64,000 nucleotides of DNA. It comes from Corynebacterium coyleae. GTDB taxonomy: Bacteria; Actinomycetota; Actinomycetes; Mycobacteriales; Mycobacteriaceae. A model generated the notes under the pieces. That model was not told the origin of the DNA. It did not search any database and worked only from the letters and a program-made list of their open reading frames with translations. The stretch lies in NCBI RefSeq assembly GCF_030408635.1, contig NZ_CP047198.1, forward strand, positions 806,001-870,000, written 5' to 3'. Positions 44,668 through 54,192 of this stretch are shown here, one piece after another (within the stretch, counting starts at the first letter, position 1; each line of letters begins with the position of its first letter). The translations under genes and the position numbers were made by a program.

Positions 44668-46464
44668 ATGGCTAACCTGATCAACCTTGAAAACGTCTCC
44701 AAAACGTGGGGGCTGAAAACCCTGCTCGACGGTGTCTCCCTCGGCGTGCAAACCAACGACCGCATCGGCATCGTCGGCGTCAACGGCGGCGGCAAAACCA
44801 CCCTGCTTGAAGTGCTCACCGGCATCGAAGCGCCCGACGCGGGCCGCGTCTCCCACAACTCGGGCCTGCGCATGGCAGTGGTCACCCAGCGTTTCGACCT
44901 CGACGAAACCCTCACCGTCGGCCAAGCTGTCGTCGAACCACTCGGGCTGCAGACCTACGAGTGGGCTTCTAACGCCAAGGTGCGCGAGGTCCTCCAGGGC
45001 ACCGGTGTGGCCGAGCTCGGCCTGGACACCCCGGTAGGCAACCTCTCTGGTGGCGAGCGTCGCCGCGTGAACCTCGCCGCGGCACTCGTGCAGGACCTCG
45101 ACCTGGTCGTGCTCGACGAGCCGACCAACCACCTTGACGTCGAAGGCGTGCAGTGGCTCGCTGACCATTTGTTGTCGCGCAAGGTGGCGGTGGTCGTCGT
45201 CACGCACGATCGCTGGTTCCTCGACACCGTGGCCACCCTGACCTGGGAAGTCCACGACGGCACCGTCGATGTCTACGAAGGTGGCTACAACGACTGGACC
45301 TTCGCGCGCGCCGAACGTGCCCGCCAGGCCGACGCCATCGAGCAGCGCCGCCAAAACCTCGCGCGGAAGGAACTCGCGTGGCTGCGCCGCGGCGCACCTG
45401 CCCGTACCTCGAAGCCGCGCTACCGCATCGAAGCCGCAGAAGCCCTGATCAAAGACGTCCCGCCGCCGCGCGACACCGTCGAACTCATGGCGTTTTCCAA
45501 GCAACGCCAAGGCCGCGTCGTCATCGAACTCGAAGACGCACGCATCGACGCCCCCGACGGCCGCACACTCGTCGACCACCTCACCTGGCGCCTCGCACCC
45601 GGAGAGCGCATCGGCCTTGTCGGCGTGAACGGCTCCGGCAAAACCACCCTCCTGCGCACCCTCGCCGGCGAATACCCACTCGCCGCCGGCAAACGCATCG
45701 AAGGCCAAACCGCACGCATCGGCTGGCTGCGCCAAGAACTCGACGACCTCGACCCGGAACGCCGAGTCATCGATGCCGTCGAAGACGTCGCCACCTACAT
45801 CCAATTCGGCAAACGCGAAATGTCCGCCTCCCAACTCGCCGAACGCCTCGGCTTCTCCCCGAAACGCCAACGCACCCCCGTGCGCGACCTCTCCGGCGGC
45901 GAACGCCGTCGCCTCCAACTCACGCGCGTACTCATGGCCGAGCCGAACATCTTGCTTCTCGACGAGCCCACCAACGACCTCGACATCGACACCCTCCAAG
46001 AGTTAGAAAACCTCCTCGACTCCTGGCCAGGCACACTCGTGGTGATCTCCCACGACCGCTACCTCATCGAACGCATCGCGGACACCACCTACGCACTGTT
46101 CGGCGACGGCACCTTAACCAACCTGCCCGGCGGCATCCAGCAGTACCTGGACCGCCGCGCCGCCGAAGCCACAGACACAGGCCCGCTCGATTTGGGGGAC
46201 CGGGGCGAGGGCGTCGTCGACAAGCAAGAAGGCTTGAGCTCGCAAGAACAACGCGAAATCCGCAAACAAATGAAAGCGCTGGAACGCAAAATCGCCAAGG
46301 AAAGCGAGCGAGCAGACACACTCGAAGCCGAAATCACCGCCCTATCCGAGGCCGGCGACTTCGACGCCATCGCCACCAAAACCAAAGAGCTCACCGCAGC
46401 GAAAGACACCCGCGAGGAACTCGAGATGGAGTGGCTCGAGTTGGGCGAAACGCTTGAAGGCTAG
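44668..46464 (+). CDS. ABC-F family ATP-binding protein (Uup-like)
   Basis: A 598-residue protein with two ABC ATPase domains and no membrane part. Walker A GVNGGGKTTLLEVL and GVNGSGKTTLLRTL, signatures NLSGGERRRVNLAAAL and LSGGERRRLQLTRVLM, and Walker B LDEPTNHLDVEG and LDEPTNDLDIDT are all intact. The C-terminal part (about 525-598) is a charged coiled coil, as in Uup. ABC-F proteins act on ribosomes in translation control or antibiotic protection, and Uup members also affect DNA recombination. It lies after ispE as in C. glutamicum. Confidence 0.92.
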   Translation: MANLINLENVSKTWGLKTLLDGVSLGVQTNDRIGIVGVNGGGKTTLLEVLTGIEAPDAGRVSHNSGLRMAVVTQRFDLDETLTVGQAVVEPLGLQTYEWASNAKVREVLQGTGVAELGLDTPVGNLSGGERRRVNLAAALVQDLDLVVLDEPTNHLDVEGVQWLADHLLSRKVAVVVVTHDRWFLDTVATLTWEVHDGTVDVYEGGYNDWTFARAERARQADAIEQRRQNLARKELAWLRRGAPARTSKPRYRIEAAEALIKDVPPPRDTVELMAFSKQRQGRVVIELEDARIDAPDGRTLVDHLTWRLAPGERIGLVGVNGSGKTTLLRTLAGEYPLAAGKRIEGQTARIGWLRQELDDLDPERRVIDAVEDVATYIQFGKREMSASQLAERLGFSPKRQRTPVRDLSGGERRRLQLTRVLMAEPNILLLDEPTNDLDIDTLQELENLLDSWPGTLVVISHDRYLIERIADTTYALFGDGTLTNLPGGIQQYLDRRAAEATDTGPLDLGDRGEGVVDKQEGLSSQEQREIRKQMKALERKIAKESERADTLEAEITALSEAGDFDAIATKTKELTAAKDTREELEMEWLELGETLEG

Positions 46465-46474
46465 GGTGGGGCGC

Positions 46475-46798
46475 ATGATTTTGATCAACGTACGATTCAA
46501 GCCCCTGCCCGAACACGTCGACAACTTCCGCGAACTGGTCAAAGACTTCACCGACGCATCCCGCGCCGAAGAAGGCAACATCTTCTTCGACTGGTACCGC
46601 AACGAAGACAACCCCAACGAATACCTGCTCATCGAAGCATTCCACGAGGACGCCGCCGAAGCCCACGTCAACTCCGACCACTTCAAGGCAGCGCAGGAAT
46701 TCTTCCCGACCATCTTGGCGGAAACCCCGACCATCATTAACACCCTCATCGAAGGCAAAACCGAATGGGACAAGATGGCGGAATTCAAAGTCGACTAG
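46475..46798 (+). CDS. Small antibiotic-biosynthesis-monooxygenase (YgiN-like) protein
   Basis: A 107-residue single ABM-fold protein: MILINVRFKPLPEHVDNF, SRAEEGNIFFDWYRNEDNP, EYLLIEAFHEDAAEAHVNSDHFK. The HxxSxHF part fits the YgiN/quinol-monooxygenase group rather than haem-degrading MhuD. Substrate unknown. TAGGGT ends 7 nt before the ATG. Confidence 0.85.
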   Translation: MILINVRFKPLPEHVDNFRELVKDFTDASRAEEGNIFFDWYRNEDNPNEYLLIEAFHEDAAEAHVNSDHFKAAQEFFPTILAETPTIINTLIEGKTEWDKMAEFKVD

Positions 46799-46827
46799 GG
46801 GTAACACGGGTGTGACGGATGTCTCCC

Positions 46828-46850
46828 AGGACGCTTTTATGTCCTAATAT
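46828..46850 (+). promoter_or_regulatory. Promoter with inverted repeat before the NRAMP-like gene
   Basis: AGGAC (46828-46832) and GTCCT (46841-46845) are an 8-nt-spaced inverted repeat abutting a TAATAT -10 element (46845-46850). A TGTGAC/GTCACA pair flanks it more widely (46811-46816 and 46858-46863). A repressor binding here would block the promoter. The factor is unknown. Confidence 0.4.
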
Positions 46851-46891
46851 CTCCCACGTCACATTTCCCAACGCTGAAAGGGGTGCTCCTC

Positions 46892-48148
46892 GTGACCGCT
46901 CCCGACCCCAACACCGCCGGCTCCACCGCAGCCGACGCTCCCACTAAGCCGCCCGCAGCGGCACGAGGCATCGGCCCCATGGTCGGCGCCATCTTCCTGA
47001 TGGCCACCTCCGCCATCGGGCCGGGCTTCCTCACCCAAACCTCCGTATTCACGGTGCAGATGGGCGCGGCGTTCGCGTTTGCCATCCTGCTGTCCATCAT
47101 CGTGGACATCGTCATCCAGTTGAACGTCTGGCGCATCCTCGGTGTCTCCGGCCTGCGCGCCAGCGAGCTCGCCAATGAGGTGCTGCCGGGCCTCGGCTGG
47201 TTTTTGGCCATCCTTGTCGGCATCGGCGGACTCGTCTTTAACATCGGCAACATCGCCGGCACCGGCCTCGGCGTCCAAGCGCTTACCGGCGACACCGTCG
47301 ACCCGAAGATCGGCGGCGCCATCTCCGCCATCATCGCCATCTGCGTGTTCCTCTGGAAGCGCGCCGGCGCCGCCCTCGACGTCCTCGTCGGCATCCTCGG
47401 CGCACTGATGATCCTGCTCATGCTCTACGTCGCCATCTCCTCAAACCCGCCAGTGGCTGAGGCGATGCGCCAATCCGTCGCCCCGGACGCCGTGGACTTC
47501 AAGGTCATCACCACACTCATCGGCGGTTCCGTCGGCGGCTACATCGTGTTCGCCGGCGTGCACAGGATTATCGACGCCGGCCACACCGGCCCCGAAAACC
47601 TCGACTACATCTCCCGCTCCTCGGTCACCGGCATCATCGTCACCGGCATCATGCGCGTGCTGTTGTTCCTCGCGGTGCTGGGTGTCGTCGCTACGGGCGT
47701 TGCTCTGTCCAAAGACAACACCGCGGCAGACGTCTTCTACCAAGCCGCAGGCGACATGGGACGCCGCATGTTCGGCCTCGTCCTGTGGGCCGCGGGCCTG
47801 TCCTCGGTCATCGGCGCATCGTTTACCTCGATCTCGTTTTTGACCAAGCAGGGCTTCGACCCGAAGAAGCGCGGCTGGCTCACCGTCGGCTTCATCGTCA
47901 TCTCCACCGTTATCTTCCTGTTCGTCGGTTCCGCCCCGCAGAAACTGCTGATCTTCGCAGGCGCCTTCAACGGCCTGATCCTGCCGATCGGCTTCGCCGT
48001 CGTCCTCTACGTCGGCTTCTTCCGCAAGGACCTGCTGCGTGGCTACAAGCCGCCGATGTGGATGCTCATCGTCGGTGCGATCACGCTGGTTGGTTGCGCC
48101 TGGATGGGCTGGAGCTCGATCAGCACCCTGCCGAAGTTGTGGGCGTAG
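46892..48148 (+). CDS. NRAMP-family permease without canonical metal ligands (YcsG-like)
   Basis: A 418-residue protein with eleven or so helices, recognisable as NRAMP/YcsG-like. The first-helix metal motif DPGN reads GPGF (43-46), and at the sixth-helix MPH position the sequence is AGVH (221-224), so it should not carry manganese as true NRAMPs do. In Bacillus ycsG lies in the ycsF-kip gene group, and here it lies with pxpA/pxpBC. Transport of oxoproline or a related compound is an inference. The GTG at 46892 follows GAAAGGGG by 9 nt. An alternative GTG is at 46883. Confidence 0.82.
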   Translation: MTAPDPNTAGSTAADAPTKPPAAARGIGPMVGAIFLMATSAIGPGFLTQTSVFTVQMGAAFAFAILLSIIVDIVIQLNVWRILGVSGLRASELANEVLPGLGWFLAILVGIGGLVFNIGNIAGTGLGVQALTGDTVDPKIGGAISAIIAICVFLWKRAGAALDVLVGILGALMILLMLYVAISSNPPVAEAMRQSVAPDAVDFKVITTLIGGSVGGYIVFAGVHRIIDAGHTGPENLDYISRSSVTGIIVTGIMRVLLFLAVLGVVATGVALSKDNTAADVFYQAAGDMGRRMFGLVLWAAGLSSVIGASFTSISFLTKQGFDPKKRGWLTVGFIVISTVIFLFVGSAPQKLLIFAGAFNGLILPIGFAVVLYVGFFRKDLLRGYKPPMWMLIVGAITLVGCAWMGWSSISTLPKLWA

Positions 48149-48158
48149 TCTGAAGGGC

Positions 48159-48941
48159 ATGCACCCCGCCTCTATGACCCCAGCGCAAGCCCGCGCGTTG
48201 TTCCGCACCACCGAGGTGCCGACAACGGCGGGCTTTTCCGCTGGTTACGCCCAAGCCAACCTGATCGCGCTGGATAAGAAGTACGCGTTCGACTTCTTGT
48301 TGTTCGCGCAGCGTAACCCGAAGCCGTGCCCGATCTTGGGGGTGTTGGAGCCGGGGCAGGTGGCGTCGTCGCTACTCGCGGGTGGCGATATTCGCACCGA
48401 CATTCCCGCCTACCGCGTGTTCAAGGACGGCTCGCTTATCGACGAACCCCTCAACGCCACCGAATACTGGACCGACAACACCGTCGCGTTTCTCATCGGC
48501 TGCTCATTCACCTTCGAGGCAGCGCTGCTGGACAACGGGGTGCCCGTCGCGCACATCGAGCAGGGGCGCAACGTGCCGATGTATATGACCAACATCGACT
48601 GCGAACCCGCCGGGGTGTTTTCCGGCAAGATGGTCGTCTCCATGCGGCCGATTCCGGCCTCTCAGGTGTCTGACGCCGTACGGATCACGTCGCGCTACCC
48701 AGCCGTGCATGGTGCGCCCGTGCACGTGGGGGATCCTTCCGCGATCGGTATCGCTGATCTTGGTTCGCCCGACTTCGGCTCCGCCGTGGACATCCCCGCG
48801 GGCACCGTGCCGGTGTTCTGGGCGTGTGGGGTCACGCCGCAGTCGATTGTGATGTCGTCGAAGCCCGATCTGGCAATCTGTCACGCGCCGGGGAAGATGC
48901 TCGTCACCGACGCACGCGACCTCGCCTACCAGGTGCCTTAG
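48159..48941 (+). CDS. DUF1445 putative hydro-lyase (YcsI-like, D-glutamate cyclase relative)
   Basis: A 260-residue protein with the family segments [41 protein letters not shown] and [20 protein letters not shown] followed by CHAPGKML. Mammalian homologues with this domain are D-glutamate cyclases forming 5-oxo-D-proline, a good fit to a 5-oxoproline locus. The gene starts 10 nt after the permease stop with TAGTCT 7 nt before the ATG, and is probably co-transcribed with it. The direct substrate is not proven. Confidence 0.87.
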   Translation: MHPASMTPAQARALFRTTEVPTTAGFSAGYAQANLIALDKKYAFDFLLFAQRNPKPCPILGVLEPGQVASSLLAGGDIRTDIPAYRVFKDGSLIDEPLNATEYWTDNTVAFLIGCSFTFEAALLDNGVPVAHIEQGRNVPMYMTNIDCEPAGVFSGKMVVSMRPIPASQVSDAVRITSRYPAVHGAPVHVGDPSAIGIADLGSPDFGSAVDIPAGTVPVFWACGVTPQSIVMSSKPDLAICHAPGKMLVTDARDLAYQVP

Positions 48942-49019
48942 GGGTTATCCACAGGGGCGTTTTTGTAAATTTCACAGGCTCGCAGAGGTGGGTTGCGGGT
49001 TTGGTCTAGCGTCTTGGGC

Positions 49020-50075
49020 ATGAATTCGTTCGAGGTGTTAGTGCAGGCGATGTCGGCCGCAGCGTTAGAGACGCTGGCTGACTTCGACCTTGAGGTTGCA
49101 CTCGCCTCGGGCTTTGCACCGGATCGAGCGCGTGCCTGGTCGCGGCTGCGGGATGTGTATTTCGGGCGCACCAAGTTCACGCGCAAGCAGGCAGTAGCCC
49201 GCACGCGTGCTCGGGCGTTTTCCATGGACGAGTTAGCGCTGATCGAGCGGCGCATTGCACCGGTCAAGGATGCGTCCCAGCGGTGGGCGCTGCGCCTGGC
49301 TTTGCTTGAGGTTGAAGGCGGTTATCGGGCGATTGAGGCTGCAGCCCGTACGTTGGTGCCGGCGGATAAGACACCGGCGGTGGATGCGGCGAAGTTCGGC
49401 CCGTCGCGAAACGGCAAGCGCACCCTGCACTTAACCTATGACGAGCGGGAGATCTCCGATATGGAGCACGCTGGGCGGTTAGGGATTGATCAGGATCGTC
49501 CTGCAGCTGCTCAGATTGCCGAGAATTTGATTGGGATCTTCTTCGGCGAGGGCAAGGTCGCAACCGCAGCGCCTCGTCCGACGGTGTTAGTACCGTTGCC
49601 GGATTACCTGCGCATCTTGGATGGCAATGGTGATGATGTGCTGTTGGCCATGACTGATGGCACCACCATGACGGGTGCGGAGTTTTTGGCCTCCCAGTTC
49701 GGTGATGCGTTAGAGGTGGCGGCGTTTCATCCGCAGGCCGGTGCGGTGAATCTGTATCGCACGCAGCGTTTGGCGAATCAGAAACAGCGCGATTTGGCCA
49801 AGCTGGTCTCCCCGGTGTGTGCGTTTCCTGGCTGCCGTCACGGAGCTGACGTGTGCGAGCTGCACCACGTGGAAGCGTGGCGGCATGGCGGGGAGACCAA
49901 CATTGGCAACCTGGCGCCGTTGTGTCGCTATCACAATCGGGTGAATGATGATGACCCGTGGCGTAAGAAACGGGGCCGGATCGTCATGGTGCGGGGTGCC
50001 CCGGTATGGATCTCACCCCGCGGCTACCCGGTGAAAAACACCAACCGCGGGGCAATGGACCAACTCTTCGGCTAG
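49020..50075 (+). CDS. HNH endonuclease domain protein (13E12/DUF222-like)
   Basis: A 351-residue protein with a helical N-terminal part and a C-terminal HNH nuclease domain: CAFPGCRHGADVCELHHVEA, then NIGNLAPLCRYHNRV, with the zinc cysteines and catalytic His present. Proteins of this type are scattered in multiple copies in corynebacteria and mycobacteria and behave like selfish or mobile genes. TAGCGT ends 7 nt before the ATG. It stands alone between the two arms of the oxoproline locus and its stop overlaps that of the biotin carboxylase. Confidence 0.88.
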   Translation: MNSFEVLVQAMSAAALETLADFDLEVALASGFAPDRARAWSRLRDVYFGRTKFTRKQAVARTRARAFSMDELALIERRIAPVKDASQRWALRLALLEVEGGYRAIEAAARTLVPADKTPAVDAAKFGPSRNGKRTLHLTYDEREISDMEHAGRLGIDQDRPAAAQIAENLIGIFFGEGKVATAAPRPTVLVPLPDYLRILDGNGDDVLLAMTDGTTMTGAEFLASQFGDALEVAAFHPQAGAVNLYRTQRLANQKQRDLAKLVSPVCAFPGCRHGADVCELHHVEAWRHGGETNIGNLAPLCRYHNRVNDDDPWRKKRGRIVMVRGAPVWISPRGYPVKNTNRGAMDQLFG

Positions 50076-51808
50076 GAGATCGTCGCGATCGTGGCGTTCG
50101 CCTTGACTCGCTCACCCTGCTGAGCCGCCAGCGAGATCTGGCCGTCGCGGGTTGCCTTGATCTGGGATTCCATCTTCATGGCCTCGATCGTGGCAATTGG
50201 GTCGCCCTTGGCAACAACGTCGCCGTCAGCCACGAGCCACTCCACGATGGTGGCTTCGTACTTGGTGGTCACGGCGCCCGCGGCATCAGAAGCCGGAGTG
50301 GAAGCCTCGGCCGGGGCTGCGTTTCCTCCGCCGGTGCCGAGGAGGGCGACGGGGAAGCCGATGGTGTGGAGTTTGCCGTCGATTTCGACGACGACGTTGC
50401 GGCGTTCGTCGTAAATGTGCTCGATGTCCACGTTGTTGTGGCGCTGCGACGGCGAGTAGTTGTGGTCCACCCAGTCGGTGTAGACGTCGAGGGTGTCGCC
50501 GGTCAGTTCCGGGGCGACGACCATGTCGCGGTGGAACGGGATGACGGTGCGCACGCCTTCGATGGTGAACTCGGACAGGGATTGTTCGGCGCGGCGCAGG
50601 GCGGTGTCGCGGTTGGGGCCCCAGACGATGAGTTTGCCCATGAGTGAGTCGTAGTAGGGCGGGATCTGCCCACCGGTGAGTACGCCGGTGTCGACGCGTA
50701 CGCCGGGGCCGGTGGGGACGTCGAAACGCGTCACGGTCCCGGGCGACGGCGCGAAGCCGTTGGTCACGTCCTCGGCGTTGATGCGGAATTCGAAGGCGTG
50801 GCCGTTGATCGCTGGGTCGACCGAGTCACCGTCGACGAAGGAGAGGGGAAGCCCGTCGGCGATGCGGAACTGCTCGGCGATGATGTCCACGCCCGTGACG
50901 GCCTCGGTGACGGGGTGCTCGACCTGCACGCGCGTGTTGACCTCCAAAAACGACACGGTGCCGTCCTCGGAGACGATGTATTCGACGGTGCCGGCGGACT
51001 GGTAGTTGGCCTTGCGGATGATCTCGCGTGCGCCTTCTTCGATGGCGTTGCGTTGCTCGTCGGTCAGGAATGGCGCGGGGGCTTCTTCGATGAGTTTTTG
51101 GAAGCGGCGCTGGGTGGAGCAGTCGCGGGTGCCAAGTACGGCGACGTTGCCGTGGGCGTCGGCAAGCACTTGCGCTTCGACGTGGCGTGGGTGGGTGAGG
51201 AACTTTTCCACATAGCATTCGCCGCGGCCGAACGCTTCGCGTGCCTCACGTCCGGCGGATGCGAAGCCCTCTTCGATGTCGGCTTCGTCGAAGACAACTT
51301 TCAAGCCGCGACCGCCGCCGCCGAATGCAGCCTTGATGGCGATTGGCATGCCGTGTTCTTCGGCGAAGTCACGCGCTTGTTCCCAGGTTTCGAGCGGTTC
51401 GCCGGTGCCGGGTGCGAGTGGGGCGTTGGCTTCGACGGCGAGGGCGCGGGCGGAGAGTTTGTCGCCGAGCAGTTCGATGGCGTCGGGCGATGGGCCGATC
51501 CAGGTGAGGCCGGCTTGTTCGACGGTGCGGGCGAAGTCGGCGTTTTCGGAGAGGAATCCGTAGCCGGGGTGGAGGCAGTCGGCGCCGGCGCGGTGGGCGA
51601 TTTCGATGAGTGCCGGGATGTTCATGTAAGTCTCGGCGGAGGTTTTGCCGGGTAGGAGGTAGGCCTCGTCGGCGACTTGGGTGTGGAGTGCCCCGGTGTC
51701 GGGTTCGGAGTAGACGGCGATGGAGCGGATGCCGAGGTCGCGTGCGGTGCGTGCGATGCGTACGGCGATTTCGCCGCGGTTGGCGATGAGTACTGCGTTT
51801 AGAGTCAT
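50072..51808 (-). CDS. Biotin carboxylase fused to biotin carboxyl carrier domain
   Basis: A 578-residue protein with an AccC-type biotin carboxylase (1-450) and a C-terminal lipoyl/biotinyl domain (about 510-578) with EAMKM, Lys545 being the biotin site. The carboxylase shows LIANRGEIAVRIARTARDLG at the start, ATP-grasp KAAFGGGGRGLKVV and EVNTRVQVEHPVTEAVTG. The gene is third after pxpA and pxpBC on the minus strand, so its substrate is probably linked to that locus and not acetyl-CoA. With the PxpB/PxpC fold it supplies the modules found in urea carboxylase. It starts 29 nt after pxpBC. Confidence 0.9.
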   Translation of the reverse strand: MTLNAVLIANRGEIAVRIARTARDLGIRSIAVYSEPDTGALHTQVADEAYLLPGKTSAETYMNIPALIEIAHRAGADCLHPGYGFLSENADFARTVEQAGLTWIGPSPDAIELLGDKLSARALAVEANAPLAPGTGEPLETWEQARDFAEEHGMPIAIKAAFGGGGRGLKVVFDEADIEEGFASAGREAREAFGRGECYVEKFLTHPRHVEAQVLADAHGNVAVLGTRDCSTQRRFQKLIEEAPAPFLTDEQRNAIEEGAREIIRKANYQSAGTVEYIVSEDGTVSFLEVNTRVQVEHPVTEAVTGVDIIAEQFRIADGLPLSFVDGDSVDPAINGHAFEFRINAEDVTNGFAPSPGTVTRFDVPTGPGVRVDTGVLTGGQIPPYYDSLMGKLIVWGPNRDTALRRAEQSLSEFTIEGVRTVIPFHRDMVVAPELTGDTLDVYTDWVDHNYSPSQRHNNVDIEHIYDERRNVVVEIDGKLHTIGFPVALLGTGGGNAAPAEASTPASDAAGAVTTKYEATIVEWLVADGDVVAKGDPIATIEAMKMESQIKATRDGQISLAAQQGERVKANATIATIS

Positions 51809-51837
51809 TACAGGGTCCTAACTGGGGCGTAAGTGCG

Positions 51838-53385
51838 TTAGAGGGAAAAGCGTTCGAAGCGGAGTTTGGCGCCGGGTGGGAGTTGGGCGGCGATGTCGAC
51901 GTCTTCGTTGATCACGGTTGCCATGACGGGGTATCCGCCGGTGACGGCGTGGTCGCGGAGGAACAGGACGGGTTGGCCAGAGGGTGGGATTTGGATGGAG
52001 CCTGCGACCATGCCTTCGCTGGGGAGTTCGCCTTCGCGTTCGCGTGTGAGGGGGACGTCGGATTCGAGTCGGAGGCCGACGCGGTTGGAGTCGGCGGTGA
52101 CGGTGAATGTGGTGTTGAAGAAGCGTTCGACGGCGTCGTTGCTGAACCAGTCGTCGCGGGGGCCGAGGACGCAGCGTACGGTCCCGACGACGTCTGCTCC
52201 GTCGCGTTCGACACGCAGGGGGTTGGTGAGTAGTGAGTTGGCGGATTGTGGTTTGGCTAGGGACATGGCGATGGTGTCGCCGCTGTGGAGTGGTTTGGGT
52301 CCGAGGCCGGAGAGCATGTCGGTTGCGGCGGAGTTGAGTTCGGTGTCGGCGATGAGTCCGCCACGTACGGCGATGTAGGTGCGGAACCCGAGGCGCGCTT
52401 GCTTGACGACGACCTCCGCACCCGCCGGGACAATCGTCGGCGTTGCCAGCAGTACGGGCCTTCCGCCGACGGTGACGTCCGTGTCGGCACCGGTGACGCA
52501 GATGACGGTTTCGGTCAGTGCGGTCATGGTGAGCCCGCCGATGTTTTCGAGCAGGGTGGCGTTGCGTTTGTTGCCTACGGCTGCGTTGGCGGTGCGTGCG
52601 GAGGCGCGGTCGGCGGAGCCGGAGGTGGTCACGCCGAGGTTGCCGTTGCCTTGGCGGCCGAGGTCTTGGTAGAGGGTTTGGAGTCCGGCGTCGTCGAGTG
52701 TGAAGACGGGGCGGCGTGGTGGGGTGGCGAGGTGGTGGCGGGCGAGGGTGGTGTCGTCGTTAAGTGTGTCGACTGCTCTGTAGTGCACACGGTCGCCGGG
52801 GGCGACGAGGGCGGGCGGGGTGGCGGTTGAGTCCCACATTGGGGTGTTGGTGGTGCCGATGAGTTGCCAGCCGCCGGGGGAGGTGCGTGGGTAGACGGCG
52901 GAGAATTCTCCGGCCAGGGCTACGGCGCCTGCGGGCACGGCGGTGCGTGGGGTGTCGCGGCGTGGGATGCTCAGGGCGCGGGTGGCGTCTTCGGGCACGC
53001 AGTAGGTGAAGCCTGGGGCGAATCCGCCGAAGGCTGCGACCCAGGTGGTGGAGGTGTGCCAGTCGATGAGTTCGTGGGTAGCCATGCCAAGCGATTCGGC
53101 CAGCGGGGCGAGGTCTTCGCCGTTGTAGAGCACGTCGATGGCGATGTCGCGTGGTTCGGTGTGTTCTGCGGCTGCGGGACTGTAGGTCTGCAGCGTGTCG
53201 ATTGCCTTGGTGGTCGCGGTGGGCGAGTCGAAGGTAAGCAGTACGGTGCGTGCGGCTGCAACGACGTCGGTTTGGTGGTCGAGCGGGCTTGCCGTGAGTG
53301 CGGCGTAGTAGTTCATCACCGTGGCCAGGTCGGGCAGATCGACGATGAGGCCGCGGGTGCCGACCCGTTTGATGCTGAGGGTCAT
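51838..53385 (-). CDS. Fused 5-oxoprolinase subunits B and C (PxpB-PxpC)
   Basis: A 515-residue fusion. Residues 1-215 match PxpB/KipI (allophanate hydrolase subunit 1 fold: FAPGFTYCVPEDATRALSIPRRDTP, VYPRTSPGGWQLIGTT). Residues 225-515 match PxpC/KipA (subunit 2 fold: DLGRQGNGNLGVTTSG, ENIGGLTMTAL, FRTYIAVRGG). With PxpA it forms ATP-dependent 5-oxoprolinase, turning 5-oxoproline into glutamate. In many bacteria B and C are separate genes. The ATG overlaps the pxpA stop (ATGA). Confidence 0.92.
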   Translation of the reverse strand: MTLSIKRVGTRGLIVDLPDLATVMNYYAALTASPLDHQTDVVAAARTVLLTFDSPTATTKAIDTLQTYSPAAAEHTEPRDIAIDVLYNGEDLAPLAESLGMATHELIDWHTSTTWVAAFGGFAPGFTYCVPEDATRALSIPRRDTPRTAVPAGAVALAGEFSAVYPRTSPGGWQLIGTTNTPMWDSTATPPALVAPGDRVHYRAVDTLNDDTTLARHHLATPPRRPVFTLDDAGLQTLYQDLGRQGNGNLGVTTSGSADRASARTANAAVGNKRNATLLENIGGLTMTALTETVICVTGADTDVTVGGRPVLLATPTIVPAGAEVVVKQARLGFRTYIAVRGGLIADTELNSAATDMLSGLGPKPLHSGDTIAMSLAKPQSANSLLTNPLRVERDGADVVGTVRCVLGPRDDWFSNDAVERFFNTTFTVTADSNRVGLRLESDVPLTREREGELPSEGMVAGSIQIPPSGQPVLFLRDHAVTGGYPVMATVINEDVDIAAQLPPGAKLRFERFSL

Positions 53386-54137
53386 AGGACGCTCGCGATC
53401 GTGATGTTTTCGTCGCGAAGCTTAGCGACGACACTGCGTGTCAGCTCGACCGAGCCTGGGGAGTCGCCGTGTACGCAGACGGATTCGGCCTGCACTTTGA
53501 CTTCGGTGCCGTCGATGGCTGTGACGGAGCCGGTGGAGGCGACCTGGAGGACGCGTTCGGCGACGGCGGCTGGGTCGTGCAGGACGGCGTTGGGTTCGCG
53601 GCGCGATACCAGCGTGCCGTCGGGGTTGTAGCCGCGGTCGGCGAACGCTTCGCGGATGACGCGCATGCCGGCTTTTTCTGCGATGTCGACGGCAACACCG
53701 CCTGGCAGCAGCATGACGGCCAGGTCGGGGCTGAACGCTTTGATGCCGTCGATGACGGCTTTGGCATGGGCCTCGTGGTGGACGATGGTGTTGTACAGCG
53801 CGCCGTGTGGTTTGACGTAGCGCACGTGCATGCCGTGAACGCGGGCAAGCGCGTCGAGGGCGCCGATTTGGTAGAGGGTTTCGTCGGCGAGTTCGCCGGG
53901 CGTGTAGTCCATGAATCGGCGGCCGAAACCGACGGGGTCGTTGTATGCCACGTGTGCGCCGAGTGTGACGTTATGTGCTGCGGCGTCTTTGAGTGTTCCG
54001 GCTATGGAGTGGGGGTCTCCAGCGTGGAAGCCGGTCGCAACGTTTGCGCTGGAGACCATCTGCAGCATCGCCGCATCGTCTGCGACCGGGTTGCCCGCAG
54101 TCGTTTCACCGAGGTCGGCGTTGAGGTCGATATGCAT
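53382..54137 (-). CDS. pxpA: 5-oxoprolinase subunit A (LamB/YcsF family)
   Basis: A 251-residue TIM-barrel-like protein: HIDLNADLGE at the start, SSANVATGFHAGDPHSIAGT, GAHVAYNDPVGFGRR, VKPHGALYN and CVHGDSPGS near the end are the LamB/YcsF landmarks. PxpA, with the PxpBC fusion, opens the lactam of 5-oxoproline. A TATAAC element (54145-54150, minus strand) ends 7 nt before the ATG, and an inverted repeat, TGTTCG/CGAACA at 54155-54176, covers the -35 region. Confidence 0.95.
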   Translation of the reverse strand: MHIDLNADLGETTAGNPVADDAAMLQMVSSANVATGFHAGDPHSIAGTLKDAAAHNVTLGAHVAYNDPVGFGRRFMDYTPGELADETLYQIGALDALARVHGMHVRYVKPHGALYNTIVHHEAHAKAVIDGIKAFSPDLAVMLLPGGVAVDIAEKAGMRVIREAFADRGYNPDGTLVSRREPNAVLHDPAAVAERVLQVASTGSVTAIDGTEVKVQAESVCVHGDSPGSVELTRSVVAKLRDENITIASVL

Positions 54138-54144
54138 GACCTCA

Positions 54145-54176
54145 GTTATACCGCTGTTCGAGTGTGACCCCGAACA
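54145..54176 (-). promoter_or_regulatory. pxpA promoter with TGTTCG/CGAACA inverted repeat
   Basis: Minus-strand TATAAC ends 7 nt before the pxpA ATG. The inverted arms TGTTCG (54155-54160) and CGAACA (54171-54176) lie directly upstream, separated by 10 nt. This is a plausible operator for the adjacent GntR-type regulator. Confidence 0.4.
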
Positions 54177-54192
54177 TAAGGGGGGTGCGGGG

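Noticed and set aside
43666-45999. Minus-strand open frame of more than 750 codons opposite ispE and the ABC-F gene
   Set aside because: Both genes on the plus strand have full motif sets. The open frame reflects codon bias only.
45378-46457. Arg/Pro/His-rich plus-strand frame inside the ABC-F gene
   Set aside because: An out-of-frame shadow with typical GC-driven composition.
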